Source: Lamellibrachia columna
Taxonomy: Eukaryota > Annelida > Polychaeta > Sabellida > Siboglinidae
Direction: 5' to 3'
DNA: 64,000 nt
Assembly: GCA_963662155.1 (NCBI GenBank)
Contig: OY759270.1
Coordinates: 56,272,374-56,336,373, forward strand
In this document: in pieces, positions 23,707 to 34,500 of the stretch
How positions within the stretch are numbered: position 1 is the first letter of the stretch
How the letters are laid out: every line of letters starts with the position of its first letter
Notes under the pieces: model-generated
What the model was told of the DNA's origin: nothing
Database searches by the model: none
Seen by the model: only the letters and a program-made list of their open reading frames with translations
Program-made: the position numbers and the translations under genes

Positions 23707-24476
23707 CAGGGTTGTTTAATTTAAATCATTTAATTTAAATCGCTCAAAAAAAATCATTGATTTATGATTTTTTGGACTTCCGGTTTTTTTAATTGCTGAT
23801 TTATATAAATTTAACACAAATAATTGTTTACAAGCATCGAGATAAACAAAGTTTTGTATGTTTTTAATACAAAACACAAAGTGCCCACACTTGTGTAGCT
23901 GTGTTATCACCAGATAGCCTGATAGTCAAATCTTTTATGACATTGTGTATGTTTGAGCTATTCCCTTTCTGAATGCAGTGAAGCCACACAAACTTGTCTT
24001 CCAGAGGAAGTATCTTTTCAACACAGAAGCCCTGAGTTAAAGTCCAGTTATAGCTTGTGCTAGTTGCTACCAATTCAGTATGTTGACTCAGTTGTTTAAT
24101 ACTGTACCAGTTTGTATTCTGGTTAGAGACCCTTAGAGTACACAGAGCCCTGGACAGGTGCTAATCCACCCTATAGGCAAACAATAATTAGCACTGCTAC
24201 AGCCACAAACACACAACATGCTTTCCTTTCCAAGACAGATTATGCAACTACAGGGGGTGAGGCCTTGTGGACATTGTCTAATATCTTTATATAAGCAAAA
24301 ATCATGTACCCTCTGTTAAGACAAGAACCCAAATCGATTTGAATATAACGTTTTAAAGAGTTTACAAATTTAAACATCCATATAAATATCTATATACCAG
24401 ATTTTAAAAAAATCAAATAAATAAAAAAATCAAATAAATATTTAAAAAAATAAAAATCATGATTTTTTCAACCCTG
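23707..24476. mobile_element. Non-autonomous hAT-like DNA transposon, 770 bp
   Basis: Terminal inverted repeat CAGGGTTG at 23707 and CAACCCTG ending at 24476, with imperfect extension inward (both ends rich in AAATCATGATTT-like sequence). An exact 8-bp direct duplication ATGTAGTA lies at 23699-23706 and 24477-24484. TIRs starting CAGGG and 8-bp duplications are the hAT signature. No transposase frame is present, so mobility would depend on an element elsewhere. Inside is AT-rich sequence plus a segment at about 24120-24215 with CCCTGGACAGGTGCTAATCC, similar to part of the SINE at 55445-55760. Confidence 0.85.
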
Positions 24477-24484
24477 ATGTAGTA

Positions 24485-24779
24485 TGTACAGTGTCTGAAA
24501 TTAGGTGGTCCAGATTTTTTCTCCCTAGTACTACAAAAATATTAAACTACAAATATATAATTTTTGCCAGAGAAGCAGGGATGGAGGGTGGGAGTTCAAA
24601 ACTCCCCTCGAAAAATACAATGAACTGCAAGTGCTGAGAAGTCAAGTCGTCGATGATTACCTTCGGTCCACTGGCATCCTTCAGCTTTTTCTTTGCCCTC
24701 GTGATGTTCAATTTCACCTCTAGGTTCTTGTCACACCAAATTGCACACGATGGCCTTGGCTCGTCCCAGTATGCGATGG
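24485..24779. other. Spacer, nothing recognised
   Basis: No supported feature. Confidence 0.4.
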
Positions 24780-25300
24780 CTTGTGCTTACTCTCAAGTGC
24801 CAAATAACAGTTTACGCCAAATAACAGTATTATAGGGTGGCAAATCGGTCAAATTTAATAATAGTATAGTGCCGAATAACAGTATAAGGGGGCAAATTGT
24901 TCAAAACAAATAATAGTACAGTGCGAAAAGTCACTGGTATATTTGTCTTTTTTAGCACCGAAGCAACTTTTTACTTGATGTGAACCCAAGGCATCCCCAG
25001 AAAACTACATTGATAGCCATGTATTTTTTTTTTCTGCTCAAAATGCATATTTGTGTCACCGCAGATATAGTAACCGCATTTTATATCTGTGGAAAACCAG
25101 GGAATTTTTCGTTTTTGAATGTACATTAAAGTTGGGAGCAAGTGATTTTAGCTCGAGCAGTAAATTGCTCCGTAAATTATTGATTAGCTCTAGCAATAGG
25201 GAGTGAGAGCCATTGCTCTCCTAAAAATTATACCCTGCATAATTTGTTACGCTTATCGGAGAATATATGCTGGCACAAACGTTTAAATTTATGAGGTGCA
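24780..25300. repeat. Dispersed repeat related to 18655-18870
   Basis: Short direct repeats CCAAATAACAGT occur at about 24800 and 24815, AATAATAGTATAGTGCCGAA at about 24857, and a variant (AATAATAGTACAGTGCGAA) at about 24900. The CCGCAGATATAGTAACC hairpin block is at about 25066. Two of these blocks recur in 18655-18870 in a different order. Confidence 0.6.
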
Positions 25301-25379
25301 ACATCTATGCTGATCGTGTTGTACATACAGTGACCGTGCAGGAAGTATCCTTGGTTCTCCCCTGAACTCATTTGGGGAA

Positions 25380-26330
25380 GCCTATGATTTTGATGTTGTC
25401 TCTCTGTCTATATTGTTCAAGGGTATCAATTTGTTGTCTTTGCATCTCACGCTTGATGTTGCACACAACTTCTTTTACCGTCTGCAAGCATTTTTACAGT
25501 CCTTTTTATTTCATCCATTATCAGCTTGGTTGATGTAGAGAACGCATTGGTGACACCGACAGTCCCAGGTTTGATAATGATCGGTTGAATGGCCGCTACG
25601 ACTTGGGACAATTTTGTCGACTGGCTTTGGTTGATAGTCCTCTTGGCATCCATTGTTGCAGAGAGTACCTTCTCCACTGCTGCTGCTACAGCCTCTTTGG
25701 TTGATAGTCCTCTTGGCATCCATTGTTGCAGAGAGTACCTTCTCCACTGCCGCTGCTACAGCCTCTTTGGTTGATAGTCCTCTTGGCATCCATTGTTGCA
25801 GAGAGTACCTTCTCCACTGCCGCTGCTACAGCCTCTTTGGTTGATAGTCCTCTTGGCATCCATTGTTGCAGAGAGTACCTTCTCCACTGCCGCTGCTACA
25901 GCCTCTTTGGTTGATAGTCCTCTTGGCATCCATTGTTGCAGAGAGTACCTTCTCCACTGCCGCTGCTACAGCCTCTTTGGTTGATAGTCCTCTTGGCATC
26001 CATTGTTGCAGAGAGTACCTTCTCCACTGCTGCTGCTACAGCCTCTTTGGTTGATAGTCCTCTTGGCATCCATTGTTGCAGAGAGTACCTTCTCCACTGC
26101 CGCTGCTACAGCCTCTTTGGTTGATAGTCCTCTTGGCATCCATTGTTGCAGAGAGTACCTTCTCCACTGCCGCTGCTACAGCCTCTTTGGTTGATAGCCT
26201 CGTCAGCGTCATTGTCAACACTGTGGTCCATGTTGCTGTTATGTTTGTGTCACCACCAAGATGTGTGTTCCTATGCCTAATTACACACAAGCAACCAGAC
26301 GGGGTATGGCAGTTTAATGTTGACAATGTT
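25380..26330 (-). mobile_element. LINE ORF1-like fragment (coiled coil and LEQY motif)
   Basis: Minus-strand frames encode KEAVAAAVEKVLSATMDAKR and further Ala/Lys/Glu-rich helical sequence. Then, in another frame at about 25460-25385, comes QIDTLEQYRQRDNIKIIGFP, the LEQY-R-N-(I/V)-(K/R)-I-GFPE motif found after the coiled coil in ORF1 proteins of several LINE groups. A 70-bp tandem expansion lies in the coiled-coil part. Truncated, frames broken; the LINE clade is not determined. Confidence 0.7.
25621..26197. repeat. 70-bp minisatellite, about 8 copies, within LINE ORF1 sequence
   Basis: Unit begins GCCTCTTTGGTTGATAGTCC and ends CGCTGCTACA, differing among copies almost only at TGCTGC/CGCTGC. 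Since 70 is not a multiple of three, each unit moves the coding frame, giving staggered identical open frames every 70 bp. Confidence 0.97.
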
Positions 26331-26349
26331 CAGGCTACTGGTAGCTAAT

Positions 26350-26954
26350 GATGGCATTTTGCCAAATAGCGGGAAAAACAGTTCAGGTACCCATTTGTCA
26401 AACTTCTCATTCTATTTTGAACTGGCCCCACAAAAATTTATACATTGTAAGTATACATAATAAAGCAAAGTTTTTGTGCGTAAAACTAAAACATTGTTTT
26501 AAATTAGAATAATAATTTAATAAATATAAACCTTGCCAAATATTGTCATTCATTTCTTATAAGCAGAACAATAAAATAAATAAAATAATTTAATAAACAT
26601 TTCAATGTTAATTTTATTTGTGAAACAGTTACAATTGTTGAAAGTAACATGTTTGATGCGGACGTTTCGTGCACACTGCCAATTGCACTGCCCTGGGCCT
26701 GGCACGGTAAAAATCTATGCCGTTCTCAATTCACTCCAAATGGAAGACTACAAAGTTCACTTTCACACCCAAATATCACATTAATTAGAATTTGTTGGCC
26801 CTTGGCAGATTATATTGGCAATCAGATTGTCTGCCCCCTTCAAACATTGTCGAACTCTACAATTCTCGCAACTTCGTCCGCCATCATTCTTTTGGTGTTT
26901 CTCTTGTATTCCCCAAGACAATGATGTCATTAAATGTGAATCATCCAATAGTCA
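26350..26954. other. Spacer, nothing recognised
   Basis: Short open frames at 26649-27037 have no domain. No supported feature. Confidence 0.5.
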
Positions 26955-27690
26955 TCCATGTTACAAATGCCAGGGGTATCCATTGCATGTGCGTACTATG
27001 CCTTGGGAGTGATCCGTCGCTGGCAAGGAAGAAGTAGTTTGTCTCAATTGTATTTTATATTGAATTAGCATAGATTAGTAAATACTGTAATGTACATCAC
27101 TAATACAGTGCGACACAGTTGTGGCCGCCGGGATGAATTAGCATAGATTAGTAAATACTGTAATGTACATCACTAATACAGTGCGACACAGTTGTGGCCG
27201 CCGGGATGAATTAGCATAGATTAGTAAATACTGTAATGTACATCACTAATACAGTGCGACACAGTTGTGGCCGCCGGGATGAATTAGCATAGATTAGTAA
27301 ATACTGTAATGTACATCACTAATACAGTGCGACACAGTTGTGGCCGCCGGGATGAATTAGCATAGATTAGTAAATACTGTAATGTACATCACTAATACAG
27401 TGCAACACAGTTGTGGCCGCCAGGATGAATCGGCGGGGTGGCGCCGATAACTTGCGCATTTTGGCAAACTGAATCAGTTGCCGCCGATAAAAAGACCTTA
27501 ATATTGAACACTGATGTACAGCCCGCCCTTATCAGATTATTAGTACATTACAGTACTTATTAATCTATGCTAATTTGATATAAAAATTAAAATGCAATTG
27601 TGACATACTACTTCGTCCTTGCCAGCGACTGATCGTTGCAAAGAGAAAGTCCACACAGGGAAACCCTTGGCATTTGTTATATCAGGGTGA
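26955..27690. mobile_element. Inverted-repeat element enclosing a 73-bp array
   Basis: Left arm about 26960-27100 and right arm about 27530-27690 are imperfect complements: TCGCTGGCAAGGAAGAAGTA pairs with TACTTCGTCCTTGCCAGCGA, AATTAGCATAGATTA with TAATCTATGCTAATT, and ACAAATGCCA with TGGCATTTGT. The left arm runs into the first 73-bp unit. Likely a MITE; ends and target duplication not fixed. Confidence 0.65.
27062..27426. repeat. 73-bp minisatellite, 5 copies
   Basis: Five copies starting GAATTAGCATAGATTAGTAA and ending TGGCCGCCGGGAT, spaced exactly 73 bp. The last has two substitutions. Four copies are identical. Confidence 0.97.
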
Positions 27691-27699
27691 ATAGAGCGA

Positions 27700-28911
27700 A
27701 TGGACATATATCAGGCCCTTAGCCAGGGGCCCGTCTTCAAGACGGACAAATGTCTTACCATGACGGATAATATAAAAATAAAAGACGGGTTTTCTTTTTA
27801 CAAGATGAGATTTTTTAATAATAAAATTGTTTGAACGGTCTTATATAGTGACTCTTAGGCTTAACGCATGCGATCGTGATTCGACGAATGTTGTCGACGG
27901 CAGAATAGCGAATACTGCCGATATATAAGACAATATATTTTTAACATTGACATCGTTGGAAAATAATTATACTACGTTTGATCTCTGTTTATTGTAATCG
28001 TGTAAGTCATTGATTGGGAAACACATTTCTGTGGCCTTTCTCAGTGCCTATCCATTGGCAATCTCATTTGAAGAAACAATCCCGTGACCCAGATGTCATG
28101 GAGCAAGTTCAAAATGGCACCTGCCAAGCGAGTGAAAAGATGCGATATGTCAACGTCAGATTTCATGATAATCGATGCCTTTTTCGTAAACGTGAATAAA
28201 AAACTTTCCTGAGATTGTTCATAAACAGTCCGAGTCAGCATCCTTTGTTACGTTGGTGGAGATCCATAATGTTGATGTGCTTGTCGCTAGTTGCCGAGAC
28301 ACTACTGTTGCCTGCCACTAGTAGCTGAGACGCTACTATATTGTCGCCCACTGGCATCGCTCGCACTCTACAGTGGCCAAGCGCGATCGCGGTAAACTTA
28401 GAAATTTAATCTCATTCGTGCTCCGATTCACTTACATAACTGGCGTGTAGGCAGCAGTTTCCTGGTTCCTTTACTCAAGCAGCAGGCAACCCACGAACGA
28501 TTAGTCTATGCTCAGTGTAGTAAAAACATAGTTTTTTGTCCAATACTCACAATAGCCAGGCAATACTGAATCTGGATGGTTGCTGTTTTCTTCAAAGAAG
28601 TAATATTTCAATGTATTACTTTCAAAACCAATTATGTTACTAAGTGCTATATCTTACATTTACACATAATGAGCATAAATTTTGTAAGGCTAGAGATAAG
28701 CTTTTTATAGTTTGCCCATATCTTAACCCAGTTTTTATCTATTCTATTTTTATTTGTTGTTTGTTTTACTTTTAGTGTCAAGCAGTTGATTTTGAGTGTG
28801 ATTGTAATCATATTTGTTCATGTTAGGCATATTTGCATGCATGTACTTACAGTCTTAAGATGCTTCAAACATTACTTCCATGTTTATAAATTTTTAAGTT
28901 ATTTTTTCATG
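27700..28911. other. Spacer, nothing recognised
   Basis: Unique-looking sequence with short frames of no known family (for example 28014-28199). A small imperfect duplication, GTTGCCGAGACACTACT and GTAGCTGAGACGCTACT, lies at about 28290-28340. Confidence 0.5.
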
Positions 28912-31230
28912 AACCTTCATGTGTTGGCTCTTCTTCTATTCAGTAATACTGTGCAGGTGATAACACCAACCTCGCTGCACAGCTAGTAAGTAACCTTCAT
29001 GTGTTGGCTCTTCTTCTATTCAGTAATACTGTGCAGGTGATAACGCCAACCTCGCTGCGCAGCTAGTAAGTAACCTTCATGTGTTGGCTCTTCTTCTATT
29101 CAGTAATACTCTGCAGGTGATAACCCCAACCTCGCTGCACAGCTAGTAAGTAACCTTCATGTGTTGGCTCTTCTTCTATTCAGTAATACTCTGCAGGTGA
29201 TAACGCCAACCTCGCTGCACAGCTAGTAAGTAACCTTCATGTGTTGGCTCTTCTTCTATTCAGTAATACTCTGCAGGTGATAACGCCAACCTCGCTGCAC
29301 AGCTAGTAAGTAACCTTCATGTGTTGGCTCTTCTTCTATTCAGTAATACTCTGCAGGTGATAACGCCAACCTCGCTGCACAGCTAGTAAGTAACCTTCAT
29401 GTGTTGGCTCTTCTTCTATTCAGTAATACTCTGCAGGTGATAACACCAACCTCGCTGCACAGCTAGTAAGTAACCTTCATGTGTTGGCTCTTCTTCTGTT
29501 CAGTAATACTCTGCAGGTGATAACGCCAACCTCGCTGCACAGCTAGTAAGTAACCTTCATGTGTTGGCTCTTCTTCTATTCAGTAATACTCTGCAGGTGA
29601 TAACCCCAACCTCGCTGCACAGCTAGTAAGTAACCTTCATGTGTTGGCTCTTCTTCTATTCAGTAATACTGTGCAGGTGATAACACCAACCTCGCTGCAC
29701 AGCTAGTAAGTAACCTTCATGTGTTGGCTCTTCTTCTATTCAGTAATACTGTGCAGGTGATAACACCAACCTCGCTGCACAGCTAGTAAGTAACCTTCAT
29801 GTGTTGGCTCTTCTTCTATTCAGTAATACTCTGCAGGTGATAACCCCAACCTCGCTGCACAGCTAGTAAGTAACCTTCATGTGTTGGCTCTTCTTCTATT
29901 CAGTAATACTGTGCAGGTGATAACCCCAACCTCGCTGCACAGCTAGTAAGTAACCTTCATGTGTTGGCTCTTCTTCTATTCAGTAATACTGTGCAGGTGA
30001 TAACCCCAACCTCGCTGCACAGCTAGTAAGTAACCTTCATGTGTTGGCTCTTCTTCTATTCAGTAATACTCTGCAGGTGATAACCCCAACCTCGCTGCAC
30101 AGCTAGTAAGTAACCTTCATGTGTTGGCTCTTCTTCTATTCAGTAATACTGTGCAGGTGATAACCCCAACCTCGCTGCACAGCTAGTAAGTAACCTTCAT
30201 GTGTTGGCTCTTCTTCTATTCAGTAATACTGTGCAGGTGATAACCCCAACCTCGCTGCACAGCTAGTAAGTAACCTTCATGTGTTGGCTCTTCTTCTATT
30301 CAGTAATACTCTGCAGGTGATAACCCCAACCTCGCTGCACAGCTAGTAAGTAACCTTCATCTGTTGACTCTTCTTCTATTCAGTAATACTGTGCAGGTGA
30401 TAACGCCAACCTCGCTGCACAGCTAGTAAGTAACCTTCATGTGTTGGCTCTTCTTCTGTTCAGTAATACTCTGCAGGTGATAACGCCAACCTCGCTGCAC
30501 AGCTAGTAAGTAACCTTCATGTGTTGGCTCTTCTTCTATTCAGTAATGCTCTGCAGGTGATAACCCCAACCTCGCTGCACAGCTAGTAAGTAACCTTCAT
30601 GTGTTGGCTCTTCTTCTATTCAGTAATACTCTGCAGGTGATAACCCCAACCTCGCTGCACAGCTAGTAAGTAACCTTCATGTGTTGGCTCTTCTTCTATT
30701 CAGTAATACTGTGCAGGTGATAACCCCAACCTCGCTGCACAGCTAGTAAGTAACCTTCATGTGTTGGCTCTTCTTCTATTCAGTAATACTGTGCAGGTGA
30801 TAACCCCAACCTCGCTGCACAGCTAGTAAGTAACCTTCATGTGTTGGCTCTTCTTCTATTCAGTAATACTCTGCAGGTGATAACCCCAACCTCGCTGCAC
30901 AGCTAGTAAGTAACCTTCATCTGTTGACTCTTCTTCTATTCAGTAATACTGTGCAGGTGATAACGCCAACCTCGCTGCACAGCTAGTAAGTAACCTTCAT
31001 GTGTTGGCTCTTCTTCTGTTCAGTAATACTCTGCAGGTGATAACGCCAACCTCGCTGCACAGCTAGTAAGTAACCTTCATGTGTTGGCTCTTCTTCTATT
31101 CAGTAATGCTCTGCAGGTGATAACCCCAACCTCGCTGCACAGCTAGTAAGTAACCTTCATGTGTTGGCTCTTCTTCTATTCAGTAATACTCTGCAGGTGA
31201 TAACCCCAACCTCGCTGCACAGCTAGTAAG
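28912..31230. repeat. 80-bp minisatellite, 29 copies
   Basis: Unit begins AACCTTCATGTGTTGGCTCT and ends CACAGCTAGTAAGT. Main variants: GTGCAG/CTGCAG and AACACC/AACGCC/AACCCC. A seven-unit block (560 bp) starting with the rare CTGTTGACTC unit at 30361 is repeated at 30921, with TTCTGTT and AATGCT variants in the same order, so a block duplication happened after the array formed. Each unit contains TTCTTCTATTCAG and CTGCAGGTGATA, which look like splice acceptor and donor sites 13 bp apart. Confidence 0.97.
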
Positions 31231-31526
31231 ACTCAATTGGGTCAATAATGGTTAAACCAGACTTGGTCTGCACTTGAAAAAACATAATTCGTCCAATAAT
31301 GGCTGTCATTTGACATTTGCTCAACTTGCACTGGCTTTACCAGTGCAAAAACAAAATGGGCCAATAATGGTGCCCAAAATATATATCCCATTCATCCTAA
31401 TATAATTTCCCTTGGTAAACTAAAATTTGTCCCCAAATTTATTCCCCTGTCGAACACCAAACAGATCAGCTTCATCGGTTCACCTGACCTGATGTTTATC
31501 ATGTTTATCATGCCCTACACAATGTG
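31231..31526. other. Spacer between the 80-bp and 61/63-bp arrays
   Basis: Contains three scattered (C)CAATAATGG motifs (about 31243, 31293, 31363), a motif also seen at about 44805 on the far side of the large array. No gene. Confidence 0.5.
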
Positions 31527-34500
31527 CAAGTTGTAGTAAACTAGCAGACACGTATCATCCCTAAACTTTGTATACAGTGAATTCATACAAGTTGTAGTAA
31601 ACTAGCAGACACACGTATCATCCCTAAACTTTGTATACAGTGAATTCATACAAGTTGTAGTAAACTAGCAGACACACGTATCATCCCTAAACTTTGTGTA
31701 CAGTGAATTCATACAAGTTGTAGTAAACTAGCAGACATGTATCATCCCTAAACTTTGTGTACAGTGAATTCATACAAGTTGTAGTAAACTAGCAGACATG
31801 TATCATCCCTAAACTTTGTATACAGTGAATTCATACAAGTTGTAGTAAACTAGCAGACATGTATCATCCCTAAACTTTGTATACAGTGAATTCATACTAG
31901 TTGTAGTAAACTAGCAGACACACGTATCATACCTAAACTTTGTGTACAGTGAATTCATAAAAGTTGTAGTAAACTAGCGGACACACGTATCATCCCTAAA
32001 CTTTGTGTACAGTGAATTCATACAAGTTGTAGTAAACTAGCAGACACACGTATTATCCCTAAACTTTGTGTACAGTGAATTCATACAAGTTGTAGTAAAC
32101 TAGCGGACACACGTATCATCCCTAAACTTTGTGTACAGTGAATTCATACAAGTTGTAGTAAACTAGCAGACACACGTATCATCCCTAAACTTTGTATACA
32201 GTGAATTCATACAAGTTGTAGTAAACTAGCAGACACACGTATCATCCCTAAACTTTGTGTACAGTGAATTCATACAAGTTGTAGTAAACTAGCAGACACA
32301 CATATCATCCCTAAACTTTGTGTACAGTGAATTCATACAAGTTGTAGTAAACTAGCAGACACGTATCATCCCTAAACTTTGTATACAGTGAATTCATACA
32401 AGTTGTAGTAAACTAGCAGACACACGTATCATCCCTAAACTTTGTGTACAGTGAATTCATACAAGTTGTAGTAAACTAGCAGACATGTATCATCCCTAAA
32501 CTTTGTGTACAGTGAATTCATACAAGTTGTAGTAAACTAGCAGACATGTATCATCCCTAAACTTTGTATACAGTGAATTCATACAAGTTGTAGTAAACTA
32601 GCAGACATGTATCATCCCTAAACTTTGTATACAGTGAATTCATACTAGTTGTAGTAAACTAGCAGACACACGTATCATACCTAAACTTTGTGTACAGTGA
32701 ATTCATAAAAGTTGTAGTAAACTAGCGGACACACGTATCATCCCTAAACTTTGTGTACAGTGAATTCATACAAGTTGTAGTAAACTAGCAGACACACGTA
32801 TCATCCCTAAACTTTGTGTACAGTGAATTCATACAAGTTGTAGTAAACTAGCAGACACACGTATCATCCCTAAACTTTGTGTACAGTGAATTCATACAAG
32901 TTGTAGTAAACTAGCAGACACGTATCATCCCTAAACTTTGTATACAGTGAATTCATACAAGTTGTAGTAAACTAGCAGACACACGTATCATCCCTAAACT
33001 TTGTATACAGTGAATTCATACAAGTTGTAGTAAACTAGCAGACACACGTATCATCCCTAAACTTTGTGTACAGTGAATTCATACAAGTTGTAGTAAACTA
33101 GCAGACATGTATCATCCCTAAACTTTGTGTACAGTGAATTCATACAAGTTGTAGTAAACTAGCAGACATGTATCATCCCTAAACTTTGTATACAGTGAAT
33201 TCATACAAGTTGTAGTAAACTAGCAGACATGTATCATCCCTAAACTTTGTATACAGTGAATTCATACTAGTTGTAGTAAACTAGCAGACACACGTATCAT
33301 ACCTAAACTTTGTGTACAGTGAATTCATAAAAGTTGTAGTAAACTAGCGGACACACGTATCATCCCTAAACTTTGTGTACAGTGAATTCATACAAGTTGT
33401 AGTAAACTAGCAGACACGTATCATCCCTAAACTTTGTATACAGTGAATTCATACAAGTTGTAGTAAACTAGCAGACACACGTATCATCCCTAAACTTTGT
33501 GTACAGTGAATTCATACAAGTTGTAGTAAACTAGCAGACATGTATCATCCCTAAACTTTGTGTACAGTGAATTCATACAAGTTGTAGTAAACTAGCAGAC
33601 ATGTATCATCCCTAAACTTTGTATACAGTGAATTCATACAAGTTGTAGTAAACTAGCAGACATGTATCATCCCTAAACTTTGTATACAGTGAATTCATAC
33701 TAGTTGTAGTAAACTAGCAGACACACGTATCATACCTAAACTTTGTGTACAGTGAATTCATAAAAGTTGTAGTAAACTAGCGGACACACGTATCATCCCT
33801 AAACTTTGTGTACAGTGAATTCATACAAGTTGTAGTAAACTAGCAGACACACGTATTATCCCTAAACTTTGTGTACAGTGAATTCATACAAGTTGTAGTA
33901 AACTAGCGGACACACGTATCATCCCTAAACTTTGTGTACAGTGAATTCATACAAGTTGTAGTAAACTAGCAGACACACGTATCATCCCTAAACTTTGTGT
34001 ACAGTGAATTCATACAAGTTGTAGTAAACTAGCAGACACACGTATCATCCCTAAACTTTGTGTACAGTGAATTCATACAAGTTGTAGTAAACTAGCAGAC
34101 ACGTATCATCCATAAACTTTGTATACAGTGAATTCATACAAGTTGTAGTAAACTAGCAGACACACGTATCATCCCTAAACTTTGTATACAGTGAATTCAT
34201 ACAAGTTGTAGTAAACTAGCAGACACACGTATCATCCCTAAACTTTGTGTACAGTGAATTCATACAAGTTGTAGTAAACTAGCAGACATGTATCATCCCT
34301 AAACTTTGTATACAGTGAATTCATACAAGTTGTAGTAAACTAGCAGACATGTATCATCCCTAAACTTTGTATACAGTGAATTCATACTAGTTGTAGTAAA
34401 CTAGCAGACACACGTATCATACCTAAACTTTGTGTACAGTGAATTCATAAAAGTTGTAGTAAACTAGCGGACACACGTATCATCCCTAAACTTTGTGTAC

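Noticed and set aside
25447..26348. A family of staggered 63-residue proteins every 70 bp
   Set aside because: They are one 70-bp LINE-derived unit read repeatedly; the real similarity is on the minus strand to LINE ORF1.
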